From the NCBI GenBank assembly GCA_038093975.1, contig JBBPTG010000058.1, forward strand, positions 1-64,000: a stretch of 64,000 nucleotides of DNA, in the 5' to 3' direction. Below the pieces are notes generated by a model. That model ran no database searches and was not told the DNA's origin. It saw only the letters and a program-made list of their open reading frames with translations. This stretch comes from Chalciporus piperatus. Lineage: Eukaryota > Basidiomycota > Agaricomycetes > Boletales > Boletaceae. The translations under genes were made by a program, and so were the position numbers. How positions within the stretch are numbered: position 1 is the stretch's first letter; each line of letters begins with the position of its first letter. Positions 22,840 to 35,000 of this stretch are shown piece by piece.

Positions 22840-24295
22840 AGCCGCTGGGGAAGTCTTTGCGCGACGTCAGATGGGCTTTGAAAGGTATGGGGGTCAAGTC
22901 AAAACTTTCCCCAGTCGCAGAATGACACCTACTTCTTCGTGGCTGTCATCAAGTCCTGCGTACTTAAATAATTGCGGGGCGCATTGAAAAGATCGTCATC
23001 CGTCGGGTTAGGATTGAGGCTCGGTCCAGCGAACGCATTCACGGACGTCGCCATCGAGAACGTCGACATCCGTGCATCCCCTCCTCCGCTAGGCGGGAGT
23101 AACCCAAACTCGCCCGTCTGCGATCCGTTGCTGTGCTGCATCACTCATGTTACCCATCGACATCATCGCCGCGCGGGGATCCATCATCCCATAAACGCTG
23201 CCGGTGCGTTGGTACCCCAGGGGAGACACCATTGGCACTGCACCGCAGTCCGAACCTGGTCCTCCAGCGAACGGCATGAATGGCATCCGAGGCAAACCGA
23301 ATTGAGGCATAGCGGGCTGGCGTCCTTCATACGTAGAGCCCTGTCGTGAGCCACGGCTTTGATGCGATGATGTCCCTCGGAAGTTTCCCCTCGGCATGTT
23401 CACGGTGTTCGTGTCGCGGTAGTAACCCCCTGCATTTGAGGGGTGCGGCGAGCCTTGCCGGGATGGAATGAATTGTTGCTGCGAGCGTGCCTTGCTGATG
23501 CCTGTCTCGCCCGAGTGGCGGGAAGCGCCATCCCATGCATCAGCTTCGTACTCTCCAAACATACCGTGCAATCAGATGAGATTCGTTGAACAACCAAGCA
23601 ACATACCGCTGAATTTCTTGAGGGGAATCATCGCCCCGTCGAACCGCTCGTCATCATCCGCAATGACCCTCTTGCTTCCACCATCGCCGATGACGACACG
23701 AGTGTTGCCCCACGAGAAGCCATCCATGCACCAGATGGAATAGATAGGCAAGAAAAGGCTGTGAACCGGGTGTCTGCTGAAAATTACCGTCAGAAAGGAT
23801 GGTGCACGGAGGACGACGACACTTCCGAAATAAGGTCCAACCGACGGGCATAAACTCATGTTTGATGATGAAGACCAGCGCCTAGACCCGTGTTAGTTCC
23901 CTTCGAGGATGTCGTGACGCTCGCGAGCCTCACCTGCAAGCCATACGCCACTCCCAGCATGATAATCGGGATCAACAGGAGGGACGTAGTCCCAGTAGCA
24001 ACCGCGATGACCAGGTACACAAGCTATACCCTACGTGGGCGAAAAAGTCGACGGTAAGCCCAGTTGCTGTACTCACATAGACAATTGTAGCCGGAAGAAT
24101 CTATACAAAGCCATCAGCCGAAGACGGATAAGAAGTATATAAAAATACGCACGATGGTGCCCAAGACAAAGAAGTGCAGCGAAAAACAACAAAACCCTCA
24201 CAGCTCCGGCAAAATAACCAACTCGAGTAGGTCGTGCACCTTCAAATTGATCCATCGACGCCGTTGGGAGAATAAGACGCCACTATTCGGGGGGC
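22840..24295 (-). pseudogene. Chitin synthase C-terminal fragment with DEK-C tail (copy B)
   Basis: The minus-strand reading starts just before the QRRRW signature (24266-24252). It continues through VHDLLELVILPEL, transmembrane segments, PVHSLFLPIYSIWCMDGFSWGNTRVV (about 23770-23690), MIPLKKFSG and a long Gly/Met/Pro-rich tail with a VYGMMDPRAAMMSM segment. It ends in a DEK-C-like domain (NPTDDDLF..LRNYLSTQDLMT.TKK, about 23025-22930; LTSRKDF.., about 22875). The DEK-C tail identifies a class V/VI myosin-type chitin synthase. The DEK-C intron cannot be spliced in frame, and stops occur upstream. Copy B keeps more of the tail than copies A and A'. Confidence 0.8.
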
Positions 24296-24865
24296 ATCGT
24301 GTGGAGTATCTATGAGGGCAGTGTATTGTCGTTCTGCCTCGGCCGCATCGCGCCGTATTTGTTCTTTTGATAGCGTTGTTCGTTTGAAAGATGAGGACAA
24401 ATCAGCGTGCGGGGCATGCTGTGCAAAAGTTGAGATGAGCAGCTCTGGATCCCAGCTTGAAGATACACACACACACCCTCAAACGTGGTGCATACATCGT
24501 CCCATCGCATGTTACCAAGATAATTCAGCCGTGTCTTAGTAAGCAGAACAATATTAGGATCATAATAGGATGGGATCGGTTGATATGGGATCGGCCAGTT
24601 ATATGGCAAGCATTGACGAGTAAGCTCTAGTTCCTCCGCCGAGCTCGTGCCATTCTCTGACATGTCGTTGCCCCGTTCGTCAGCTTTCCAAAGCAAGAAC
24701 AGCCACTTGTTCCTATGATCTTGAGCGTCGAACAACAGACGGTACTCATGGAAGTGGTGACACTGGCGGAGACACAGAATCCGGCCCTGTAAAGGAAGCA
24801 AGGATGGACGGAGTGGAACTTCATGCACATGTCCTGTACTGATGCTACATTGCATGAATTTTTAA
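24296..24865 (-). pseudogene. Unidentified ORF piece fused to chitin synthase copy B
   Basis: Directly upstream, in transcription sense, of the QRRRW segment the minus-strand frames 24855-24310 and 24472-24242 read an unrelated sequence. They include EYRLLFDAQDHRNKWLFLLWKADERG, an NWPIPYQPIPSYYDP segment and a helical Lys/Glu/Arg-rich part. The junction lies near 24296 within chitin synthase coding sequence, so this is an abrupt fusion. I do not recognise the source. Confidence 0.4.
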
Positions 24866-26330
24866 TGTATACAACTTTTGGTGCCGCTCATATGATGCGT
24901 GACGAACGGACGGACGGACGGTAACTTCCAACACGGTTCGACCATAACTGGCTGTGTGAGGCCGACCGTTGCTTCCAGCTCTGGGCCTGTGTGGGGCCGA
25001 ATCTCTCTGACATGTCAGTACTGTTCATCTGGGAAGTCGAACTGTGGACTTGCAGTACCAGCATGTTTGAGATATATGTATATCGACAAGGATCAGCGCG
25101 CAAGATCGAGGGGAGTGAAACAATTCCTTGGCGATGCTTCAGAACGGACATGGTAGCAGTTCAACGGCGGGTATCTAGCAAAAGGATGGGTCATCAGACG
25201 CTCACTCATCCTCATGGGGGTCAACGAGACGCACGCACAGTTCGGAATTGCTGTGCCATCCGCGAAAAGCGCCAACCACATCTTCACGAGGAGCGGCTTA
25301 AGTGCGCCCCTCGTTATGATTGGCACGCATGCTTTTGGGCCATGCTGAGAAAAACTAAGTTCTCGTAGTCGAACATATCTGCTACAAGAAACACATACCG
25401 GCTTACAGTACAGGGCACAAGCAATGCATTTCAACTCGTCATTGAGATCTGAGAACGCCAAAGGGGCGTGTGGGTAGCATCGCACTTGGCCAGGGACGGA
25501 ATTCCCACCGCATAGGGCTGACGTTGGTGGCGGTGGCGCTAGGGCCGGATGAACGTGTTGCAGGAGTGCCCTCCCAGCCTGAGTGCGGCCGGCCGGGCCC
25601 TGGGTTTTCACGGTACTTACTTACTATCATGCGCACGTTATTGCAAATGTCTACTGCAATGCAACACTCACAAAACAACACATTCTCGACACTCTAGAGA
25701 CCTGTAAAAATTATAGTAGATGTAGGATGGTGTATTTATATTGTGTACAAAAAATAAATGGTAATCGAGATGGTGCTGCCTTTGTAACGAGACGAAAACT
25801 GCTCATTTTCAAAGGGGTATGGGCCCCCCACCCCCAAGATCCCAAAGATCGGGCTAATAAATCTCACATCTGAGACCTGGAAGTCATGGAGTACACTACC
25901 AAGTGGTTATTCAACGATTATAGGACTATCCGGCACACGGAGCAAGGTCCTAGGAGGAAATCTTGTGGTGTAAACATCTGAGTGTGACATCAGCTAGTGC
26001 AAATGTGACAAAGATTCAAGCTCCCCCACGCGCTTCACTGCAGAGCACGGATGTGTGACCCGACTGTGACAAATCTTTCATTACACCAGGATTTGGCCCC
26101 CGAAACTCGGCATACCTCTTGCTTCACAGCAAAAAAAACATAAAAATACAGAAAAAAGCGTAGTTGACTGTACTAGGCCTGTATTGTAGTCAGTATGTTG
26201 CCGAACCAAACAGGTGTGGTTGTGGAAGCTGTGGAAAGCATTTACTGGTTTTTTTTCACTAAGGTAGAGGTGATAGTAAGATTGGAACGAGTGGTTGGAC
26301 CAATACCCTGAGTTCCCGCGCTTGGGCCGA
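24866..26330. other. Mostly non-coding stretch
   Basis: A minus-strand frame 25611-25093 shows Cys-rich motifs (LKCIACALYCKPVCVSCS) but stops and the absence of other support leave it unassigned. From 25700 to 26330 the DNA is AT-richer with homopolymer runs and no gene signal. A short (GGAC)3-4 run sits at about 24905. Confidence 0.3.
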
Positions 26331-26332
26331 GC

Positions 26333-27560
26333 TTAGTCGGCGCAATGGTTTTGGGGAAGTACTTCCTTGACTATCTGAGAAAGGGGTGGCATGGTGGCAG
26401 TTGTATCAATATCGCTGCGGGAGGACTGAGGCTCTGATCGAGAACTTCCAGATTGGGAAGTCTCTGGGATCAAGACGTCAGAGTCCAACGTGGGGGTGAC
26501 ATCGTGCTGGCCAGTCACAATGTGATCCTCTGTGAGATTGACGTTACTGAGGAGTACGTCGAGGGGGAGTTCGATGGTCGGACAAAGGATGCTGAGGCCG
26601 CGAGAAGATGTGTTGTGCGGAAAGCGATGCAGAAGGGCAAAAATCGTTAGAGAACAATGATGGGAAGCGAAGGGATTGCTGGGCAACAAAAGTGCCGGGA
26701 CTCCTGCACTTCTGGAAGCCAACAGAGGTGTCCGACTTGGGCACGAGTGGCCTGTCGGCCGCGTCGCGTAGAGATGCCCTCGAATTCTGCAGAGGGTTTG
26801 AGGTCTGGCTTCGAAACGGCGACATCGGGACTGGCAGGGGTAGGTTGATCGACAGAGAAAGTGAACTGCATACGCTTGATGGTACCGGGTTGGCTGGGCT
26901 CCTTCTCGGCAGCGCGCTGACGGATGAGGTCTGTTGAAGTGTTGCGTCTGAAGTGAGTTTCATTTCCGGAAGAGCTGAAGAAACCACTGCCGGAAGGGGT
27001 GTCCTCTGAATCAGACGACGCGTGCGTGAACTCCCGGGTGGACGACGAGGGTATTGACCAACTTGTTGAAGACGTAGAAAGGGGTTCGCCAATCTGTGCC
27101 AGTGGTCTCTCGCTCGGTTCTGTCGGAAACGATTCCGGTGGGTATGGGTGCACCCATGCTTGATTCTCCGTGGGCGATTCATCGGCGGGCATAACGCTCA
27201 AAGTGGGCCCGCAAAAGTCTAGGAGCTCCAGGATGAACTTTTCGGGGACACGTGTATCCCCGTGTTCGCCGTTCGTCAGCGGCGTGGGCGAGGAGATGCC
27301 ATCCGCGAAGCCGTCCACCAAGTTCAGCCGTTTCTTCTCGCTCCTCGGTCTACTAGCTCATTCTCCAGGCACATGATCGCCTCGGGTGTCGTTAGCTCGT
27401 CTTCTAACGGTCTCTTGCCAAATCGGATGAAAAACGAGACGATAATCTGTGCAAAGTGTCAAGTCGAGTACATCGGCCAGTATCATATTGCGCCCAGAAC
27501 CGTTGATGGAGTACATCGTAGGCTGAAACTTTGCTCTGTGGCGTGAAGTCAAGGTTCATC
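26333..27560 (-). pseudogene. Decayed uncharacterised gene
   Basis: Minus-strand frames hand over to one another. 27552-27358 includes an acidic LEDELTTPEAIMCLENELVDRG-like reading in one frame. 27321-26647 is 225 codons, Ser/Thr/Pro/Glu-rich, with GTIKRMQFTFSVDQPTP. 26722-26333 ends TAG. Frame changes near 27345 and 26700 could be introns or indels; I see no clean splice sites at the second. Composition suggests a disordered regulatory protein. The family is not recognised. Confidence 0.35.
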
Positions 27561-29470
27561 CCCCCGACACGAGAGAAGAAAAATTACGGACCTGAAATGG
27601 AGCACGGGGTTGTGCTTCGCCTCCCATGCCATCTCTTGGCGGTCACCAACGGAAGTTCCATGGCATACTTCCGTTGTTTTCTTCACCGTGCAGTCCCGTC
27701 GTCGGATCCGGTTGGAAATACACGGAAACTTGCACGGGATGACGAATCTTCTCACCTGCTCCAAGCGTTTCACAACTTCCAAGCGCAACAGATACGTTCC
27801 CACCTTGCGTCAACTGGTAGACTAAAAATGATGTTGTATGAACTCAGGAGCCACCCATGATAGAAGCAGACACATACTGTCGGTGGCGTGTACACCGCCC
27901 CCAGCTGTGAAGCTGGTACGGGAGCGGCATCAGAACCTTCGGGTACGCACATTAACCTGCACAAGTCCATGGCGCAGCTGAGCGCTGAGCGGCCGAGTAG
28001 ATCGTGTCCTGGAGAGACGCCCAGTTTGGTCGGTGCAGTTCAGTTGGAGGAAAGAATGAGCTAACACAAGTACCGGTATGTCAGTACTTGTCACAGTAAC
28101 TGCATCACGTGGCCTTGTCGACAGCCCACGAGCGCGGAAAAGCTCGGAAGGGGTTGCACCAGAACCCGGTCAACGCCACGCAAGGGGTAATGGTGTTTAA
28201 TATTGGTTTAATACTACTCGCCACCAACGAACCAACTAATGACGACGACGCTCCAACACGAACGCTCCGTCGTCGCTCATTCTCATGTCCCCCGAGCAAG
28301 TAAGTCACTATCTATTTCCATCCACCACTCCACTTCACTCATCTTTGTGTTGTCTTGCGTTCTGCCATGTTCATGCCCCCTTCCCGACCATGATGATGAT
28401 GACGACCCCCTCGGGCCTCATCCCATCCATGAGCATTGGCATCTGAGTTTGCGTTTGCGTTGTTCGTTCATGGTGAACTCTCGCTCCCTCCCAACGTCAA
28501 CAATGAAGTCAAACCCCAACGATGACGACGACGGATGCATCGAATGCAACACGAATGCACACACAATGTAATGAATGTGTTGCGTTCGCGTTCATGCCAT
28601 TCGTCCGCTCTCAACTGTCTGGCACCCTGCACATTAACTACTGTGAGGGCGAAGCCTGAATGTGGGTCGCGATTCCCCCCGTTTCGTTATGTTGAAAATT
28701 TTTCTCCGAGGCATGGTTCGTTCGTTCATTGGTTCACATTTGTCTCGTTTGTCTTGTCTCTTCAATAGTTGCTGGCTTTAGCTTCTTAGTTACATTTCAT
28801 TTCATTTGCACGTAGCCATTAGCAATTTACATGTCATTTTGTGCTCCACCAGTCCTCGCTCAAGCAACCTCTTTTTGACCTTGGCGAAAATTCCCTGCTC
28901 CTCGGGCACAGCCACGCACGCGCCTGAGCCGAAAAGGTCGCTTCGGTCGCGGCCGGTCGGAGTTCGAATTATAGGTCGATCGGTCGTGATTGGTCGGATT
29001 GGTCGACTAATCGACCCCTGCGCATGGCGGTGCTCCCCATTTCACGATAGTTCCTTCATTTTGGCTCATCTTTCCCAGTAACTGGTCCCTCGTCTTCTTC
29101 TCCTTGACTTGGCTCCAACTCCCTCAACCTGACGCACACAATTGGCGAGTACTCGTACACTTTCTGCCAACTACACCACTGCCTCATCCGGCCGCCCCTA
29201 CATGCCTCCTGACAGCGGCATCTCTCCCTGCCGTCTACAATCTGAGTGGCGGTGAGCTTTCCTCCGACGGCCTCGCCTCTGGCAGTGGCACACACTCACC
29301 CTCGTCCGTTCACAGCGTCCCTTAGGCATCCGTTCCCCGCTCCCACCGTTTCAACGCAATTGCTCATCCTGCCACTTTATCCCTGGCAATCGCGGCGAGC
29401 AGCCCCGAAGACAACCAAATGTCTGTCGAGCGCAGGAGGACCCCACCAGTGCAAATTGCCCCCAGTAATT
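27561..29470. other. Unassigned stretch with low-complexity runs
   Basis: A minus-strand segment around 27810-27765 reads like a short exon (LLRLEVVKRLEQ) but cannot be extended. 28230-28600 is rich in GATGATGACGAC-type repeats and yields Asp-rich frames of doubtful meaning. 28960-29010 holds several imperfect copies of GGTCG(A/G)TTGGTCG-like motifs. No gene is called. Confidence 0.3.
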
Positions 29471-29479
29471 TCGCGTATT

Positions 29480-29800
29480 AGGTACTTCTTTACATATAAT
29501 GGTGCGTCCTCGCTTTTTATGCCTGCTTTCTGTTTATCCCACTCACACCCAAATCCTCAACCCCAATCCAGACCCAGTCATCACACCCGACATGTTCGCC
29601 AAATGCTCGTCGCAGACTACGCCCTCCCTCCCAGCTATCTCGGTATCATCACCCCATCGATCCAAGAGCAATCGAGGATTTCAAAGTTCACGTTGCCAGT
29701 GTTGATGCGGGTTGGAAGCTGCCAATTGAGATAAAGCAGTCGGAAGGCGGTGGTGGGGACGATGGCGAGGAGAACGGGTTGGGTTTCGGTGTGTCTACAC
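29480..29800 (+). pseudogene. SNF5/INI1-family fragment (copy 2)
   Basis: The plus-strand reading contains an NGASSLFMPAFCLSH-like intron-derived stretch followed by PDMFAKCS..DYALP (29588-29632), IITPSIQEQ and LPIEIKQSE (about 29720-29745). It aligns with the reverse complement of 14720-14480. It again covers only the first SNF5 repeat and part of the flanking intron. It is joined to a chitin synthase motor piece about 150 bases downstream. Confidence 0.6.
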
Positions 29801-29934
29801 TTCTGCATCTTTGAGTGGCGGGAGACGGGCACGACAGCATGTCTTTCTTTTTCTGAATTTCCTCTCGTTTCGCTCTCCACCATCTTCGCACACCGTCAAC
29901 ACCAGCGACCTTGTTGACCCTGTTTCCACCTCCC

Positions 29935-30720
29935 AGTCCGCCACCGGCTACCCTTCTGACGACGCCATCCTCAACCCCCGTTTCCACTCAGATTTACCCC
30001 ACCCGAGAATCGGCACCGCAAACTTGCTTGCTGTCAACCCTACGAGACCCCCGCAAACGTTAACGATATCAGCGCAAAGGAGTATGAAGAATGGTGCTAC
30101 AAGGACACTGGACTGTCCCTTGCGAGCTCGCGGCTCCTCTCACCTCATCCTTACGAACTCGCCGCTCAAATTTATCTGCTCACGCGACGCCGGAAACAGT
30201 TTCAACCTGTCGTCACGCGGTTAGTCCAGTGTCTCTTAACGTTTCGATGACTTCTAACGGCTACAGTTGCATAGAGGTATCACTGGCTCGGGCAAGACGT
30301 CTAGTTTACGTTTCCTCGTAGACCTGGTCCTCCTCCGCCTCCCGACCCACTCGAAGAAGGAGCTTAAGATGGCGAGCCAGATTAAAGCACTCCACACCAT
30401 CCTCGACGCGTTGGGAAACGCCAAGACCGCCTCGAACCAGAACGTATCGCAACATAGCCAATATCTCGAGCTCCATTTCAATGAGCGCGGCCGCATAGAG
30501 TCCGCCAAAGTCTCGCCTTCGCAGTCGATAAGTCGAGGCTGACACGCCTTGCCCACAAGGATCGTACGTTCCGTATATTCTACCAGTTTTTGTCTGGTGC
30601 GGCTCCTCAAAAGCGGGGCTTTTTCAAGCTCGATAATCCGTCAGAATATGCGTTGCTCGCATCATTGAGGCGCTCAATGATAACCCGTTGAGTAGTGACA
30701 CGATTGCTAGGGAGGAAGGA
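29935..30720 (+). pseudogene. Chitin synthase motor N-terminal fragment (copy C)
   Basis: The plus strand reads DDAILNPRFHSDLP..RIGTANLLAVNPT (29955-30040), a SLASSRLLSPHPYELAAQIYLLTRRR segment (30110-30195), and after an intron the P-loop GITGSGKT (30276-30299). Then follow ASQIKALHTILDALGNAKTASN (30370-30440), LELHFNERGRIESAK and an FRIFYQFLSGAAPQ segment (about 30570-30610). This is the N-terminal half of the myosin-like motor missing from copies A and A'. Frame breaks near 30060 and 30540 disable it. Confidence 0.75.
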
Positions 30721-32068
30721 GCGGAAGGTCCGTCACACCCGCTTCCAGCTCCAACACATGTAACTGTTCACCCACTTCCCCAGTCAAAGTTCATGTCCCT
30801 TCAGTTCACTCACAACACGAGCGATCGGCTGTACGCAGCAATGCGAGCAGGCAAGCGGTGAACACACTGACTCTCTAGGCGAGGAATGGTTGGAGGTTCC
30901 GAACGCCTCGCCGTGTGGACGTTACAGTACGCCCGCAATTATCCCCAGAGTTCGACGTTGAACACATTTCATTAGGGGCCTAAAACTCTGCGCAAGATTC
31001 GTCCAGTTCTCATTAATCGCTTCAACATCAAGCAGCAGCAGCACGATCACATCCAGGGGGTTGGTCCTCTCAACCTCGACCGGCCTTACAATGACAAACT
31101 CTTTGGGAGATGGGCGGCATGGGCGGGTTTCGACCACATCTTGAGTCGCCTCCAAGGGGAACTCCAGAAAAGTCAGAACACTGTACTGAGTTCCACTCAT
31201 TAACGATGGCAATGAACGAAATTCACGACACACTGGGTGGCGCTTTAGTATGTATCTTCATTCATCCCTCGTCCTCCCATTGACGATCTAAGTTCCTTAT
31301 TTCCCTCCCAGTCTATCCCCTGTTTTTCTGCCCCACACTGAGTGAACCACCACAACCCTCCGAGCCCGGATCGGATTCTGTTCTCAGTGAACTTTGCAAC
31401 CGCCATGGTGGTTGGAGGGGAGAAAATCTGTGTCGACGTTGGTATTCACGGTGACCCTGATGTATAGAATTCATACTGAGTGTCGCCGTATTAGAGGCAG
31501 AGCCACACATTGCCGATTCTGATTCACCACGACTAGCAACCTAAGATGATGCAGATCTGTTGCGGAGATTGACACAGCGGACCAGCGGTAAGGGTCTGTC
31601 TGACGCAATTAACCACAAAAGTGGAATCATTTTTCTAGTTGTTGTCCCTCGCCTCAATTTTGTGAAATCGCCTTAGGCTGTCGACTTGCATGGAGAATTA
31701 CGCAATCCAGTCTTACTTTGAGCGCGCACTGGTAATGAGGGCCTTGTTATCTTATCATTGGACACTCAACGATGACATCGGGTGTCTACTTGCAAATACT
31801 GCACAAGACGATCCTCGGCGACCCCCCGCCCGGCCCCCCCCGGCAAACCATGTCCGTTTCGTGTGCACTTGTCTTTTGCTCAGCGAAGAACTACCGGGCA
31901 TCCTCGCAGACTGGTACATCCCTGCCATGGAGAAATGCTAATGCGGGTGCAATTTCAGTTGTGCAGAATACTATTAATAGATGACCCGACGTACAGGTTC
32001 AAACTCAAATGCAGGAAGGTCAATTCTGACTGAATCTGCCAGTGTCACTTGTCGTTGAACTTCTGCCG
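30721..32068. other. Unassigned stretch with one exon-like piece
   Basis: At 30975-31200 a plus-strand frame reads GPKTLRKIRPVLINRFNIKQ and continues through LNLDRPYNDKLFGRWAAWAGFDHILSRLQ for about 75 codons to a TAA. It looks like real protein but I cannot name it. The remainder, including 31270-32068, shows only short frames. Confidence 0.35.
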
Positions 32069-35000
32069 ATGTCACTTGTCATGCTGCCAGCTTCTAGATC
32101 AAGACAGAAACTTGACTGTGTTCAGATAACACGTTCCAAGAAGCGGGCTAACGAGTCCTTGGATGAGTCGGAGAGAGGTTTGACGCTAGCATCAAACTAT
32201 GCCTTCAGTAGGTTACTCAAAGCCTTATAGGTTCTCGCTCCCGCCGGTCCAAGCGGCAGAAGGGCATTTCTGCAAGTTTAGAACAGACAGATGATGGCAT
32301 TGGTGAGTGTCGCATTGTTTGCTCTATTTCACAGTCAGGCTCATAGGACATCATGGATCTATTTTCAAGTTGACTCCTCATCCGAGCCAGAGACTGGGAC
32401 TGGGATTGACAGACCTCAACAGCTCCAAAATCGTAGAAACCAAGGCTACACTAGCAGACCGTCGAAGAAAGTGCGGCCAGCCTTCAAAGACCCTGCTATC
32501 AAAGGAACCTCCTGCCATGTAACATTTCATGTTCCCCCCGAGGGCGAATCCTTTCCCTTTCAGGCCACTAGCAAATGCGACCTTTTGTCGCTTTTTCAAA
32601 TGGAGTACACCGTTTATGGCTTGACTTGCCATGCCTGTGGAACTCTTGTCAAGTCACTGGATTGCCTGCCTCGCCACCTGAAAAGGGACAATCACCGTAG
32701 CACTGGCCGCATCAACCCTGCAGAGTTCAAACACTTCATGAGTCACCTTGCTTCCTCGTTCCGCATTCCTCCTACTGCTCACTTCCCAATTCCCAATGTG
32801 GTTGATCATCCAATTCCAGGATTGTCACCATATCTTGCGGTCGGATGCCATGTTCTTGATTGCTTGGCATGGAACAAGGCTGGTTCTGGGTCCGCCAATT
32901 CCCGGGCGAGACATGCTTTGCGCCATATCGCACAGAAACATCCTGGTTCACCGCCTCCATCTCCGAACGCTTTGCCCTGCCGATATGTTATGCGACCATA
33001 TAGAATCGACAGAAACGACCCCGACTTCAATAAGTTCATTTTGCTTCCGCAAGGATGGACTCCACCGGCTCTTATTCCATCCACTCTTACTTTAGCATCT
33101 CCTGTCATGCCTTCTACAGCGGTCCGTTCCATTATCGATGCCCGCCGTGGTGTCACTGCTCCAGCTCCGCCTCGCGCAATATTTCTAGACAAGCTCCATT
33201 GGACGGAGTTAGTCCAGGGTTTAGGTGAGCCGGAAGCTGGATTCCGGTTGATCTGTTCGGTCCCAACTTTCCAGCAATACAACAAGTTGTTGGTGATAGC
33301 TAGCCCATGTCGGCCGCTTTGGAGGCTCCTAGTTGCCCTTCGCACCATATCTACCCTGCTTCAAGGATATCTTATAGACGGGAATCGGTTCGCATACTCG
33401 CATGGTTCAGAGGTCCGTGACGTGTTGACGGCAGGGTAAAATCTCAATTTAAAAAAACAAGAGATATATGCTGATCTTCTTCAATGTATGCTGTAGCACT
33501 CATGCCAAATTCAGAGACCTTAAACTTCCAACACTCAGAGTATACTCCAAAAGCCTTTTCCGCTTCATATCCCTCCTGCTTTGGTGTGCTCTGCTGGATA
33601 CCCACGATGACGACGAGCAGCTCGCTTCTCTTGAAAACCAGGACCTTGGGGCAGCAGCTCAAGCAGCTCGACGGCTCGTCGCTGGTCATAACAACTTGAA
33701 CGGCGACCAAAATACGTCTATCTGGTCCCTTCTAACGCCAGACCAAGAATCGGCGCTGGAAGATTTAGTCGAATATATTTGGAACAAGAACTCCACAACT
33801 CTTCTTCCCTTGAAGCTGCTTCAGCTCACCCATCGGCTGCTGATTGCCGTCATCAAGCATGAACTGAAGACCGGCGAGTCATTCCAATCTCCAATTGATT
33901 ATAGCCTGTGTTTCGGATCATTACTTCCTGATCATCGGTTTCACAGCGCAAACCACATCACCCGGCAATGTGCTGCCCTGCAGCACAGTTTCTTCATCGC
34001 ACTTCTTCATGATGCTCGCCTACGGAGTGCAAACCTTGATGGCGCAGACAACTTCTCGGTTTTCAAAGACGAGAATTGGACTCACGAGATGATGAAACCT
34101 GTTAATCTTTCCTCCACGAATGGGGACCAGGAGGAGGCAGAGGCAGAGGCAGAGAACAGTGAGGATGGTGCCGATGGAAGTGAGAGTGGGGGTGAAGGTA
34201 AGGGTTCGAATGAGTGGCCTGGAGATGCTGAAGATTTTGATGCAGACGAAGAAGAGTGGTGCGGAATTGCTGCCGAAGATTTTAACGCAGACGGAGAGGC
34301 TGCCGATGCCGACTCGGATGCGGACATTGATGCTGAAGCAGATGATATTCCTGGCGATGCAGAGGATATTGCAGGCCAAACTACTCGCCTGGGAGATGTT
34401 GCTGCAGCCCTGATACAGTCAAGAGATGGTAAGTTTTATAAAGATCATGAAGTATTCTGATTAAAACTACAGTAATAGAATCCAGTCTGGCATCCGAGTC
34501 ATCCAGCCAGCAGGCTCAGGGGTCAAATGGTGTCAGTTCTCTGACCATTGGTGGGTCTCGCTCTCAACAAGGCCGCAAAGGTAATGATTTCTCTGCCATC
34601 TTACCAGGGTTGATATTCAGTATATCATAGCGCTTTTCAGTACATTTAGGTCTGCACGTGCCGCCAGGCTCGAAGGACATCAAGACAATTCAAATGACTT
34701 GATAAAGTAAGTGCCATCTCCACCTGTTCTCCTTTGTCTGAAAGCTAGAGTTACTTTAGGTACATATTCGAAAATGCAGCCTGGGTGAGACCCAAGATAT
34801 CTGCTGCCGACACTTTTTCCACCCCTCACATGCACATCAAGAGTGTCTGGTGGAAGGCTCGGGTTGTCTCCTATGAAGAGCACCCGGACTCTGGATTCGC
34901 TTTCAGCCCTGACGGACAAAGCCTTCTGATTTCAACACCCAGTCATCAACAAGAACTTCCATTCCAACTTCTGGCCTGCACTGCCCAGGATGCCGTTACT

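Noticed and set aside
24899..25156. Short GGAC repeat at 24905 and neighbouring ORF
   Set aside because: Only three to four repeat units are present, and the ORF has no motif or splice support.
28239..28571. Asp-rich ORF around GATGATGACGAC repeats
   Set aside because: Low-complexity repeats explain the open frame, and there is no splice or homology support.
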